Position numbers and translations under genes: made by a program. Shown piece by piece: positions 22,602 through 34,334 of a stretch of DNA of 64,000 nt. This stretch comes from Maratus speciosus (Eukaryota > Arthropoda > Arachnida > Araneae > Salticidae). How positions within the stretch are numbered: the first letter of the stretch is position 1; every line of letters starts with the position of its first letter. Location: assembly GCA_963932465.1 (NCBI GenBank), contig OZ010791.1:158528012-158592011 (forward strand), given 5' to 3'. Under the pieces are notes generated by a model. It had not been told where the DNA came from, did not search any database, and was given only the letters and a program-made list of their open reading frames with translations.

Positions 22602-23059
22602 GGACGACATTAAAATGACAATGAGGAATAGTGGTCTGGGGGAGGAATGGACCATAGATAGGAAGAACTGGAATAGACTCAATATTACAAATATTATTTT
22701 TTTAATATTATAAATATTACTAATTATAAATATTAATTGAACTAAGTTTTACAATTTAATATTAACTGCGAGCTAAATAAGTTCCATTAGCTAATAGAGG
22801 AGGTTCCTGAAGGTGAGGTGAAACGGTATAGAGCAGCCATACAAATTATACTTCAGCATTGAGGCTATTAGTTGGGAAATTTTTTATTTTGATTACATCA
22901 GGCATTGTTTTCATTGCATTAGTCCTTTATAAAATGCATTTTGCAACATATATGAGAAGGGGTATTTTTTTCAACCTCCGATGGTACGTAAAATAAAGAC
23001 AAGTGTAAATAACAAAATGGTTTTATATCCTTTTGTATCCAGGAGTCAAGTACAATCAA
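22602..23059. other. No gene recognised
   Basis: AT-rich with stops in every frame. Alternating AATATTA motifs at 22680-22760. Confidence 0.4.
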
Positions 23060-23061
23060 AG

Positions 23062-23531
23062 TTACTTTTCAACATAGTCACTGTTAAGATTGAAACATTT
23101 GTGACATAGGTGGACGAACTTTCCAGTACCTCCTTTACAGAAGGTTGCCACCAGCGTGTTGAGATAGGTCTCCATAGCGTCTAGGAGATTTTCGTTGGGA
23201 TGGAACCGCTGTCTTCAGCTCTCGCAAAAAGTCCCTCGGTGCCATGCTGAACTAATGACCCAATATCTTCTTTCACAATTTCGATGCGATGAACTTGATC
23301 TCAAGGTGCACAGCCCATACCTGGCACCGAGTGACTTTAACCTTCTTCGAGTACTGAAGACAGAACTGGTGTCCGGCGCTTGCGACTGAGAAAAAATCTT
23401 CAAGACGCTGAGGAGACCCATCTCATCACACTGGCGTCAATCTTCTTTTAAGAGAATATCGGAAAATTCGCCAACCGGTATGAAAATTGTCTCAATCTTA
23501 ACAGTGACTATGTCGAAAGTAACTTTGAAGT
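23062..23531. pseudogene. Snap-back pair of mariner transposase C-terminal fragments
   Basis: Two fragments point at each other. On the minus strand (23255-23062) the blocks MAPRDFLRELKTA and HKCFNLNSDYVEK end in a stop. On the plus strand (about 23280-23531) the blocks HSPYLAPSDFN and RYENCLNLNSDYVE occur. Both are the end of a mariner transposase (SP.LAPSD block and YxKCxxxxGDYVEK tail). The outer 40-50 bp on each side form an inverted repeat (23060-23110 against 23485-23531). Both are non-functional. Confidence 0.7.
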
Positions 23532-23687
23532 TTATCCAGAAAGTAAGTACAATCTGCGCATATCTCCCGCGCATCTGACAGCACAATGGTCGCGCATGCG
23601 TAGTTACATACTTCAACTCGAGAACGAATTAGCCAATCCGTTTTGTTTGATTTCGCGAACGTTTGAAGTCATTGTTTGCCGGTATTA

Positions 23688-24137
23688 ATGTTTAAAACAA
23701 TCGATCGGCTTGCCAGCTATGAAAAAGCCGTTATCAAGTTCTTGAATGCAAGAAATGTTCCACCTGGTGAAATTTATCGTCAGATAAGTTAAACTTACGG
23801 AGAGTACGCGATGACTGAAGGTATGGTGTGAAAGTGAGTTAAACGAAAGAAGGGAAAATATCTACGATGAGGAGCGCAGTGGACGCCCTTCGTTGATCAC
23901 CGAAGAATTGATGAGCTGCATCGACGAAAAAATTCGTTCCAATAGGCGATTCACGATTTATGATTTGTTGATGCATTTTCAAAATATTTCATTATTGCGA
24001 GTGATGATGAGATCAAGGTAAAAGTCCAGAACTTGTTCAGCTAGCAGGTGGCCGAATTCTACGAAGCTGGTATGTTGAAATTGGGGCCAAGATATAACAC
24101 ATGCCTTAATTCGCATGCTGAATATGTCGAAAAGTAG
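23688..24137 (+). pseudogene. Internally deleted mariner transposase gene
   Basis: It starts with ATG and MFKTIDRLASYEKAVIKFLN, continues with YGEYAMTEGMV, and after a frameshift gives DEERSGRPSLITEELMSCID and RRFTI. This is the N-terminal helix-turn-helix part of a mariner transposase of the kind also found in SETMAR. It then jumps to VAEFYEAGMLKLGPRYNTCL and HAEYVEK followed by TAG, the usual C-terminus. About 200 residues, including the catalytic DDD core, are missing, and stops and a frameshift are present. Such deletion derivatives can be mobilised in trans, but clear terminal repeats were not found. Confidence 0.8.
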
Positions 24138-24198
24138 TTTATGGTTGTAGATTTTTCTGTAATAAAATAAAAATAGAAATAAATTGCTAATCTTTTAA

Positions 24199-25044
24199 AC
24201 ACTTTCCAACAAAGTTGAAAAGTGTTTATGCATTCGCTTTGTCTGTCCGTCTGTCCACGCTCTAACTCCCGTAAATAAACTCTGATTTACATGAAATTTA
24301 TAAAGTTTATTTAGAGTCACCAAAGCATGTTTGATATTGCATATGAAGTATGTAGGATTAATTGATCATTTACAGGGGTACTCAAAAGTATTCCATTACA
24401 TTATGGTATATGGGGAAAAATCGTTTCAAAGTATTTTAATGACATTACGCTATTTCAAATGCATTGAAACTGATATAAATCACTGAATTTCACTCCGATC
24501 ACGTTAGAACACGCCATTCATAGCAATTTTTATTCATTTACAGGGACACACAAAAGAAATCGTTTACATTACAGTACTGTCTTTGAGTAATAATTGCTGG
24601 AGTGCACGGTTTAAAATTCGGTATGCCCTTTTGAATTTAATTAATTTTTTTGCATCTTACTCGTTATATGTAAATTCGGTACCTCAAATACAGGGCAGCA
24701 TAAAAGTATTTGCGTACTGCTCTCCTTATTACACGAAATTGCTGAAGGTGAATTTTCAACTGAAGTATATGTATATCTTATATGAACTAAATTTTGGCAT
24801 GCATGTATCTAATAGATTCAAATCTATGTATCATATACAGAGCTACTGAAAAAATTCGCATAATTTTCCGATTGTAGATGGGAAGAGCTGAAACTGGGTT
24901 GTGGAAGGTATTATTCGTTTCCATATGATTGTATTAGACGTGATATTTTATTTTTTTAAACGGTGCAGTTTTGTTATATTATTCTGAATGTGTTGGAAAG
25001 TGTTTCATAATCTATGCTTGACGCATGATTTTTTTCTTACTTGT
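24199..25044 (+). mobile_element. Element alpha, copy 4
   Basis: Well preserved ends: head hairpin (AACACTTTCCAAC / GTTGAAAAGTGTT, 24199-24227), then GTCTGTCCGTCTGTCC, and tail GTTGGAAAGTGTTTCATAAT (24992-25011) ending in CTTACTTGT (25036-25044). The internal ACAGGG...CAAAAG motif occurs near 24373, 24541, 24691 and 24837. Confidence 0.75.
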
Positions 25045-25130
25045 TAGAATTGCTTTTAGCTTATTAAGTCAAAATAATTTTTTTTTTTTTTTGAAATTTT
25101 AGTTCAAGTACCATTTTCTTTTTATCAAAG

Positions 25131-25373
25131 ACAGCAGTATCTAAGTTAGTCACATTAACAAACTTTTGCACCATTATGCAGCGGCAACAAGATGTGAATT
25201 TGGAAGAAAATATTTTGTTTATAGAGAAAAAATACAATGAAGAGCACATGAAGTTTTGCAAGATCGAAATGTTTAAATTTATGACCAAATTTGGACAAAA
25301 ATTGCCAGTTGTATATAGATATCTCGGGACAAAATGTTTTATAATATATTACTTAGCTGTAAATTTCGAGTAG
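25131..25373 (+). CDS. Possible plus-strand exon, unrecognised
   Basis: A pyrimidine-rich tract (CCATTTTCTTTTTATCAAAG, ending at 25130) precedes an open frame of 81 codons ending in TAG. It contains AVSKLVTLTNFCTIMQRQQD, NILFIEKKYNEEHMKFCKIE and FGQKLPVVYRYLG. The residue mix (many K, E, N, M) looks more like protein than AT-rich noise. It lies in the gap between two inverted alpha copies. No domain recognised and no clear donor site. Confidence 0.25.
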   Translation, partial: TAVSKLVTLTNFCTIMQRQQDVNLEENILFIEKKYNEEHMKFCKIEMFKFMTKFGQKLPVVYRYLGTKCFIIYYLAVNFE

Positions 25374-25669
25374 TTACAAAATTGATACAGACAAATTCTC
25401 CAACTTCAGATTCGACACAATGCAAAACATAATGTAGGCATTTTCTCATGATACCTTATGATTCCCATTCTTTACATAAGATTCCTTTGTGCAGAGATAA
25501 ATATAAATATACAACAGAATATACAACACAGCAATTTTCATTAAAGCTGTCGAATGTTTGCCCGTATCTTAAATTTTAGAAACAGCAATTTTAAGATTTA
25601 GTATACTAATACAAAAATAGTTCTATCACTTTAGCTTCCATACTTTTAAGAAAGTATAATTAAAATTAT

Positions 25670-26610
25670 CAAGAAATGTAAAATCATGCGTCAACCAGAT
25701 TATGAAACATTTTTCAACGCATTCGGACTACTATAATAAATCTTCATAGCTTAATAACGTGAAAAACGATGTCTAAGTAATAATTTGTAAAACATATAAC
25801 ACGTTTGAAAACACTATTTCAACCAAAGTCGAAAAAATAGCTCAAAATTTTGTACAACCCTGTACATGAACTGTAAATGTATCATATAATTCACAATATG
25901 CTAAAATTAAGGACATGATTTAGTGAAAGTATAGCACAGTTGAAACTTCCTCGTCAGCAATTTCCTTCAATAAACGGAAATGTACTTCAGATGTTTCGTG
26001 CTGCCCTGTATATGATTTATAGAATTTATGCACACTAAATAGTATGCAATTTTTATAATTTAAAAAAAGTGTTCAACAACTGAAAACGCACTTCCACCAA
26101 TTATTGTTCCTGCAGAGAAAAATATATCTGATTTATTTTGTGTGCCCCTGTATATGAAAGATGAATCGCATATCCTATTCAATAGTAAGCATCTTATAGT
26201 GCACCTCGGAAATATATATCAATTTAAGTACATTTGATATAGTGTAACATGAACAAAATACACAACAAACAATTTTTCTCCATAGACCGTAATGTACCAT
26301 AATTATTTTTAGTGTCCCTGTAAATGATCAATTAATGCTATCCATACCATATTCTATAGCAATCGTCTTGTAGTGCACATCATAGATATGTATATAAATT
26401 TCAAAGTGTTTGAAATTATGAAACATCATTAAAAACCACTGTAAACGTTTTTTCTCCATATGCCGTAATGTAATGAAATACTTTTGAATGTCCCTGTAAC
26501 GAAACTATGAGTATACACGCTACATTTTGCAATACCTAACATTCAATAGTGAATATCAATTACTTTTTTCAATTTCATGGCGATGCGACTATATTGACGC
26601 GAAAAATAAT
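25670..26610 (-). mobile_element. Element alpha, copy 5 (head truncated)
   Basis: The tail is at 25682-25735 and the internal CAAAAG/CCCTGTAAAT motifs recur near 25850, 25995, 26140, 26315 and 26490. The matching sequence fades at about 26610, before the head hairpin would begin. Tail-to-tail with copy 4. Confidence 0.6.
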
Positions 26611-26757
26611 TTTGGCCCGTTAGAATCGGTAAATCACCCACCGTGGGGCGTGATTGTACCATATTGTTTACCCGTTTGATGTGGACCGCATTTCTTTTGT
26701 AGGAACAAGAGCTGTTGAAGAACATCTAAAATCTAATAGACTTTTCTTTTTTCTTTT

Positions 26758-26788
<31 letters not shown>

Positions 26789-28343
26789 GTTGTAAATGCC
26801 TGGTGAACACTTAAACGTGACTTCATAGAATTTATGTCAAATAAAATTAAACCTCTCTATTCTAAAAAAAAAAATTAGCTAACGCTATCACCGCCGCCGC
26901 CGGTTTTGAATTTTTTGTGACCGGAGGTCTTTCTTCGTTAATATTAAGAAAAATATTGCATACAAAAATATGAAAATCGGTGGTATTATAGAGAAATGTT
27001 TGATAAACACGCTGATGTAGACAGTTTACAAATCAAAGAATTATTTTAAGAGATATTTAATGCTAAAGTTGGACAAAATCGTTCCATTAAAAAAGTTTTA
27101 CAAGGGCAAAAACTATACATGGGAATTTAATCATTTTTAGATGATTTTATACATTAGAAATTCCCGGTGTGCAGACTGAATTTATGTTTTTAATTTGACT
27201 CATTTTTGAGATTTTATTTCTATTTTAAATTCAAATTTTCAGCATTTCGAGAGATATTTTTTACATATTTTAGAAAATGGTATTAATTTAAACTGTACCA
27301 ACTGTATACACAGCGCAAACAATAATGTTTGCTTCAAACTAAAAATTCATTTACACGTGACTATTATGAACAGAAAAAACTTCTTCAAATTATAATTAAA
27401 TAATTACGTATAAAAAGCAGGAACTTATTGAAAATTACGTCATAAAAACCATATTTACACGTGAAGTTTAAAAGAGAAAGGATATTGTAAAATAATAAAT
27501 TCATTAACATGAGTTAGAAGTCTTAAATAGAAGAAATTACGTCACATTTATTTCACATTACACTTATTAAGTAAAATGACAAAATAATAATATTGAAAAC
27601 AGTTTAAATTTAAAAATTGCGCGAGACATTCATTTGATATTTTGAGATGATCTTTTCAACTACTTTTGTCAGGACAGCGCAAATAATATTTCATTTCTAA
27701 CAAAAGTATTTTCACTTGAATATTAAAAAGAGAAAGAAAAGTTTGGTGAAAATTACGTCAGATTAAAAACGATATATTTAAAATGTCTTATTTAAAAGAA
27801 TTTTCTTTTCGTTTTGTTAAAAAATACCAGGAGACAAAGACTTTGTTTACTTAATTCATTTTATATTAGCTTATTTTGAAATGTTCAACTGATTTTATTA
27901 AATCAAAGACGAAAACAGCCATTGTATCTTTTAACAGCAGCTGATTTGGCCTTAAAATTCCCCAATCAAAGAGAAATTAATGGAAATCCGTTTATAGGGA
28001 GATCGCCACTGTTTTTTAAATTGTAATTCAATCTTCCGAATTCCTTTAAAGCCAATCAAATTAGCGTGCTTTTAGAGTCTGCTGCTGTGTCTGAACGGGG
28101 GTTGGCGAGCATAGCTCTTAGGGGGCAGAGGCCCCTAGTACATTAAAAAAAAAACAGGATTTTATAACCGTACTTGATAGTGGAAACACGTTCAATATTA
28201 AATTTTATTTTATCAATAAATATTCACGTTCTTTATAAGAACGCGTATAAATATGCTATGTTAAAGGCTCAAAACTAATGGATTGTAATCTAAAAAGTTA
28301 ATTTTTGTTCAGCTTCTTTCTAAGTTATAGCACTATGAATAAA
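26611..28343. other. No gene recognised; poly-T and diverged duplication
   Basis: A T-rich tract (26738-26788) includes a T28 run. CACCGCCGCCGCCGG at 26890-26904 is a short G+C-rich island. Two diverged copies of a block (CAGCGCAAA...ATTACGTCA) lie at about 27310-27470 and 27670-27770. No coding frame. Confidence 0.4.
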
Positions 28344-28795
28344 ACAAGAAAGAAAAATGCGTCAAGCATAGATTATGAAATACTTTCCAACACTTTCAAA
28401 ATAATTTAACAAAACTTCGCTTTTTAAAAATGTAAAGAATATACCTAAATAGTTTCAGAAAATATATAACACAGTTGAAAACCAGATTTCAGTAATTAGA
28501 GGAAAAGACAGGAAAATATCTATAGATTTGTAGATATTCTATATAGTATGATAAAATTTAGTATAGTATGAAAATGCATAACACAGTTAAAAATTCCCCT
28601 TCAGTAATTTCTGCCATTCGAAAGTAACGTACTTGAATTCTTTTGTACAGCCCTGTAAATTACTTATGGACTCTTATACACGTCACATGTTCACCTAAAA
28701 TTTAATTCAGGCAAAAACACGCTTAAAATGGTTAAAATTATACTTCCAAGAATTATCATCCGTAGGCGGGCATGCATACAGTTGTTTGCATAGCA
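28344..28795 (-). mobile_element. Element alpha, copy 6 (tail fragment)
   Basis: Tail block ATGCGTCAAGCATAGATTAT (28358-28377) and two internal motif units; the head is missing. Confidence 0.6.
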
Positions 28796-29511
28796 GTTTT
28801 GTATGAATATTATACCGTTCTACGTTGCATAGTTATCGAGCTAATTTGAAACAATTTTTTAATCATGTGAACACGATAATGAGACATTAGTATTTAAAAA
28901 AATTCTAATAAAAGGCTTTTGATGGGGCTGACACTATTAGTTTGATAATTTTTTTAAGATGGTCTTAGTGTGCTACTCATCGTTCTGCGATGTTTAGTTA
29001 CATATATATGGGGAAAGTTTCTGTACTCATGTGGTCCAATTATGAAGAAATAGCATTTTAAACAAATAATTATTTATGCTTGTTTTAGGTAATAGTTACT
29101 AAATAGAATCTCGGATGGCAGTTTAAGTATTTGGCTAACAGTAGCCAATTTTAGCTGAAATTTTCGTATAAGGGTCACCAAAAACGTGGTATATTCTAGC
29201 GCATGTAATTTGGAGCAAAATTATATATATTGTAGTAAAATGTTCGCGTGCGTTTGTGGGAATCATTTAATGGTAGAATCAATTTCTGACTAATATGTGA
29301 CATCAAACTTGACTGTGGATCACTAATGATGTCAGTAATATGGAATTTGATTTAATTATGATAATAATTCATAGTTCAAATAGAAATCCACGACAATGGC
29401 AAACATTTTTACATCTAGACGTAACCACTGATCTTAAAATTATGAAAGTTGGAAGATAGCTATCGTTTTCTAAGACATAAAATTCCATAATCAGATCTGC
29501 AGAGAATTGGT

Positions 29512-29553
<42 letters not shown>

Positions 29554-30130
29554 AGAGCGTGATTTGATACATACTTGACTTTTTTTTTAAGTTGGAAGAG
29601 TTTTAAAAAGTCGATTGTATGTTTTAGAAGCGGACTCTTCCATAATTCACCTTGCAGGCGGTTTTATAGCTTGGAACATTTTAAAATTCTTGGAACCATT
29701 GTTATAATTTTCTTAAACATTGGCTGAGAATCCGATTACGAAAGTTTAGCATTTTTAACAATAATAATTGAAGCACAGTTATGATTCCTATGTATGCAAG
29801 TAAACCTGGTTTTGAAATAAACACGATTTCTCGCGATGTCCCGACAATTACAACGTAAGTTACTACAAACATAGCTCTTAGTAAGACAAAGGCAATAACG
29901 TAGGTAAAATTTTAAAATTCGATCTGCGGTCTGACTAATTAAAGGTCAAATTTCTAATGTAAATCCTATGTGCAACAATATTCCGTAATCGGTCTAGGCA
30001 TTGCCGTGGAATAAACAGGGTATCCACTGTCAACGGTGTCCAATGGCTAATTCCTAAACCATTTGTCATAGACATATAGTTCCAATTACAAAAATGTTTT
30101 AAATGCGGTAAAGAAATATGTAAAAAGCGA
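28796..30130. other. No gene recognised; T40 tract at 29513-29552
   Basis: AT-rich sequence. CAGGGTATCCACTGTCAACG at 30017-30036 with the following GGCTAATTCCTAAACC resembles 61618-61665 (CAGTGTGTCTCCTCTTACCG, GCTAATTCGTAAAGCC), so both may be one end of a dispersed DNA element. Confidence 0.4.
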
Positions 30131-31010
30131 TTTGGGTCAATAAAAACATTTCTTAAAAAATTGCGAAATTTAAATTTTTATACGGTCCCCGGGTCCTGTA
30201 AGTTATATTTAGTAAAAATTTTCCTGTCACACTAACAAGTAAGAAAAAAAAAAGTCCCGTTATTCTACGATTAAAATTTACCGAGTAATAGCTGTTTAAA
30301 GTTGGAGCATATTTTTTGCTGCAAATTGGGGGTCATTCACAAATTTAATAGAAATATAATTTCGTCAGATATATTAAAAAAATGTTTGAGAGTAAAATTA
30401 ACACTGCAATATAAATTTGAAATCTTTAATCATTCTGACTTATTAATCCAAAATGTACAATTTTTAACAAACATATCAGCAGAAAAACCCCCCAGAATTT
30501 TTGTTAAATAAAATGATGAAAATTAACAGCCTCAATTCTTTACAAAATGGTATACATTTTAAAATGTTATTAGGTTACACTTGCCTGCAAGAGTTGGGTT
30601 ATGTCATGTTTTTCAGCTTTTGATCTTTTTCAGTTTTTGATTCTTATGTACTCTGTACCGCTGAATGCGAAAGTAACCTTCATTTTCTACCATCACGTAA
30701 AGATATTTTGCAAATCGTAAATTTTAAAGTTAAAAAAAGAAAAAAATAGATGTGATTATCGTGTTTTTAACTTTTGATAATTTATTTTTATGTATTTTTT
30801 ACCGTTGAATCGAAAATTACCTTCATTTTTAACCATCACGTCAGGCTATTACGCACATTGTAAATTTCAAAGTTAAAAAGTTCAAAGTTAAAATTGAATC
30901 TCACCCCACCTCATCGAACCCCTCAGCTGTTTAGCTGTAAGAATCTCAGTCTAAGTCAAAAAATTGAATGAATTATTGAATAAAATAAAATAAAATAATA
31001 ATAATAAAAA

Positions 31011-32652
31011 AAGTACCCAGTTAAACTGATGACATTGAGCTCACAGGCTATTCACACTAATTGTATATTATACTGTTATTTAAAAGAATAATGCCCCTCA
31101 AAAAGTAAATGAAGGGGGATTATCTCCCATTTCTCCCCCTTTATACTTAACCAATGAACCTCCAAATCTGATCAGGGAAGCTCCTTAATCATAAACCGAT
31201 ATAGCAAATTTGAAGCAAATCAGATAATTCTGCACGAAAAAACCATATCGCTAAATTAAGGGGGTTGGGGTCTAACCGCCCTTTCCCCCCTTTATATTTA
31301 ACTAATTAACCTCCAAATCTAATCAGAATGAATATAGAAAAAAAAAGTAAATTGGATAATTCTGCATGGAAATCCATCTATTTAAATTAAAGGGAGGGGA
31401 TTTGCCCCCTTTCCCCCTTTTATACTTAACCATTGAACGTCCAAATGTAATGAAGGAAGTGCCATATCGGAATAACCCGGTACATCAAATTTGAAGCAAA
31501 TCGTATAACTCTGCATGAAAAACCCATTTATCTAAATTAAGGGGGAACTAATCCCGCCCCCCTTTATACTTAACCAATAAACCTCCAAATTTAATCAAGG
31601 CAGCTCCTTAACATAATAAACCGGTATACCAAATTTGGAGCAAATCGAATAATTCTACATGAAAAATCCATTTATCTAAATTAAAGGGAAGGGTAGCCCC
31701 CTTTCCCTCTTTATATTTAACTAATGAACCTCCAAATTTAATCAGGGAAGCTCCTTAACATAATAAATCGGTACACCAAATTTGGAGCAAATCGAATAAT
31801 TCTGCATGAAAAACCCATTTATGAAAATTAAGGGGGAAGGGGCTAGCCCTCCCTTTCCTTCTTTATACTTAACTAATGAAATTTCAAATTTAATTAGGGA
31901 AGGTCCTTAACATAATAAACCGGTATGCCAAATTTGGAGCAAATCGAATAATTCTGCATGAAAACCCGTTTATCTAAATTAAAGAGGGGGAGTCTAGCCC
32001 CCTTTCTCCCCTTTATATTTAACTAATGAACCTCCAAATCTAATCAAGGCAGCTTCTTAACATAATAAACCGGTATACCAAATTTGGAGCAAATCGAATA
32101 ATTCTGCATGGAAAATCCATTTATCTAAAATAACGGGGGGTGGGGTAGCCTCCCTTTCCCCCCTTTATACTTAACTAATGAACCTTCAGATTTAATCAGG
32201 GAAGCTCCTGAACATAATACACCGGTATACCAAATTTGGAGCAAAACAAATAACTCTGCATGAAAAACCCATTTATCTAAAATAAGGGGGTAGCCCCCCT
32301 TTACCCCTTTAGTACTTAACTAATGAAACTTCAAATTTAAGCAGGGAAGCTCCTTAACATAATAAACCAGTATACCAAATTTGTAGCAAATCGAATAATT
32401 CTGCATTAAAAACCCATTTATCTAAATTGAGGTGGGCTAGCCCCCTTTATTCTCTTTATACTTAACCAATGAACCCCCAAAACTTATCAGGGAAGCACCT
32501 TATCAGAATGAACCTAGAAAAAAAATTTGAAGCAAATCGGATGTTTCTATCAAGAGTTATCGCGTTACGTACATACATACATACATGCATACATACATAC
32601 ATACAGAACCGGCGGGCACATTAGCTCTCAGGCTTTGATAGCCTGTGAGCTA
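31011..32652 (-). mobile_element. Element delta: hairpin, tetranucleotide microsatellite, tandem array, inverted 3' arm
   Basis: Read on the minus strand, a hairpin opens the element (32622-32652, first arm TAGCTCACAGGCT, second arm AGCCTGAGAGCTA). A (TATG)n microsatellite follows (32569-32605), then about ten tandem units of about 145-150 bp (32560 down to 31110), then GAGCTCACAGGCTA read in inverse at 31037-31050. A 3' hairpin CAGTT-T-AACTG (31019-31029) and ACTT at the edge complete it. The 3' arm matches the first hairpin arm better than the second. Confidence 0.65.
31110..32560. repeat. Tandem repeat, about ten units of about 145-150 bp
   Basis: Each unit carries CTTTATACTTAACTAATGAA, CCTCCAAATTTAATCAGG, CATAATAAACCGGTATACCA and AATTCTGCATGAAAAACCC, and ends in a G-run/C-run pair (AAGGGGG...CCCCCTTT). 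Unit starts lie near 31142, 31291, 31421, 31563, 31712, 31862, 32008, 32165, 32308 and 32454. Confidence 0.9.
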
Positions 32653-33732
32653 GAAATAAAAAAAAGTTTTTACATCTGTTTTACAGTATCAGATTTTCGC
32701 TATATTTTAACTTTGACATTTACGATTTGCAAATAAATTCTAGCGTGATGGTTAAAAATGAAGGTCATTTTCAGATTTAGTGCTAAAAAGTACATAAAAA
32801 TCAATTATCAAAAGTTTAATCGTCACAGCCATCTCTTCTATTTACCTCCTCCTCGTATCCGATTTTTGTATTTTTTTAATTTTCATAATTTACGATTTGC
32901 GGAAAATCCTGACATGATGGTTAAAAAGAAGGTAATTTTCCAGTTCAGTGCTACAAAATACATAAAAGTTAAAAAACTCAACAATCTTAGCCTTGTATTA
33001 TCTAATCTAAAGCGTTTTCTTAAACTTCTTGGCGATAATCTATCCAAAATTTTTTGTGTTATCCTGTAAAATCCTGTAAAGTATAAGTGGTAATCACCGA
33101 AATTCATAATAATATTCGATTGCCATTGGATGCAGTATGTAAAATTTAAACTCGATCGGATATTTGAAAGTAAATTAAAGATTGAGTACAAATTTTGAAC
33201 GGGAAAAACATACATACGATCGTTGAAGTTAAATAAATCTTATAAAAAGAACATAATTTTTTGTTAAAAGAAATCATGAAAAGAAACTGTCTTAAATCAT
33301 TAGAAAATAAAACATATGTTAAAATACAATTATTTTAGCCAATTTGAAACTTAATTAAAGTAAACTCAATCGTAATACATGTAGGATTATTTTAAAAGCA
33401 CAGATACAAATGAAATAAGTTCTTCGAATAGTTTAAGCACTAGGTATATGACGCCTCAAACCATGGCCTAGCTGATTTGTGTTCAGATGCGGGAAAGTGG
33501 TATAAGTCATGCATGTTTAAAGTTTCATAACTTGGTCAATTTTAGTGTTATATGAACGGGACTTTTTTGTCTTACTTGTCAGTGTAATGGGAAATTTTTA
33601 CTAAATATAACTTATAGGACCAGGGATCGTATAAAAATTTAAATTTCGTTATTTAAAAAAAATGTTTTTATTGACCCAAATCGCAAGACCAAGTTCTTGC
33701 CTCTGCTTCCATAGTAGAAGGACGTCTTCTTT

Positions 33733-33776
33733 GCGCCTGATGAAGAAAGATTCAGATCTTTCGAAAGGCCTAGCGC
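33733..33776 (+). ncRNA. Hammerhead-ribozyme-like core motif
   Basis: CTGATGA (33737-33743) is followed by a perfect 7-bp stem (GAAAGAT, loop TCAG, ATCTTTC; 33745-33762) and then GAAA (33763-33766). This is the conserved core order of a hammerhead ribozyme. Short flanking GCGC on both sides (33733-33736 and 33772-33776) could close a helix. A cleavage triplet with a proper stem III is not clear, so activity is doubtful. Hammerhead motifs are known in Penelope-like elements and some small retroelements; a tRNA-derived SINE lies 100 bp downstream. Confidence 0.4.
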
Positions 33777-33862
33777 ATTTACAAATTTTTGATGGTGTTT
33801 TAAGAAGATTTTTTGTACTTTATCAACAATTAGGCTTGAAAAATTCCAAGCTATCCCAATTA

Positions 33863-34334
33863 GATCGGGCAGCGGTGGCCAAGCTGGTAGACCATTACAC
33901 TCGTAGCCGTTGGTCGCAGGACCCACGCTAACTGCCGGCTAAAATTCCGTCATGTACGCTAATGGCGTCTAGTGCATGTAAAATCTGTCGTGGGTGCAAA
34001 GTCCTCCAAGTTACATGTGAATTATACCTCTGGAGGTGCCTTACCAAGTGAAGGTCTCGTCATCGGATCAAGGTTCTAAATTACGAGACCAACTTGAGTA
34101 GCAATGTGCAGGTGCCAAACAACAGGGTATAACGTTAAGTAGCCGTCAAAACAAAGTATACACAAACGAGCAGTAGGCACTGCAGATAGGAAGACGATCG
34201 AGGAAATGATGTCAAGTTTATTGCCTCTTCGCGGCGATTAGGATGTTACTCGCCCCGATGCCAGGTACTAAACTCGTTAAGCTGGGGCAACCCGGCAGGT
34301 AGGGGCCTGGTCATCGGTTAGAAAGAAAGAAAGA
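33863..34334 (+). mobile_element. tRNA-derived SINE
   Basis: The head has a good RNA polymerase III A box, TGGCCAAGCTGG (33876-33887), and a B-box-like GGTCGCAGGACC 25 bp further on (33912-33923). The body is markedly richer in G+C than the surroundings and ends in a (GAAA)n-type tail (34321-34334). The length of about 470 bp is long for a simple SINE, so it may be a composite. The only copy in the window. Confidence 0.55.

Larger units (their letters stand above)
30131..33685. repeat. Large interrupted inverted repeat around element delta
   Basis: 30131-30300 is the inverse of about 33500-33685 (TTTGGGTCAATAAAAACAT and AAAAAGTCCCGTT blocks). 30600-30900 is the inverse of about 32680-33080 (CTTCATTTTTAACCATCACG blocks, present twice per arm). 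The parts between these blocks do not match well. Element delta (31011-32652) lies at the centre. A foldback element that received an insertion is a simple reading. Open frames in the arms (30302-30511, 32758-33069, 32883-33215) are not recognisable. Confidence 0.65.

Noticed and set aside
29369..29572. Frame with a run of Lys residues
   Set aside because: The run is the reverse reading of the T40 tract.
30302..30511. A 69-codon plus-strand frame
   Set aside because: It lies within the large inverted repeat, has no recognisable motif and lacks an open counterpart in the other arm.
1320..32560. Regularly spaced repeats that might suggest CRISPR
   Set aside because: The units are 145-330 bp, diverged, without short repeats and unique spacers, and the sequence is eukaryotic.
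33639..33931. Overlapping frames on both strands around the SINE
   Set aside because: They span the foldback arm, the hammerhead-like motif and the SINE head, which are unrelated units.
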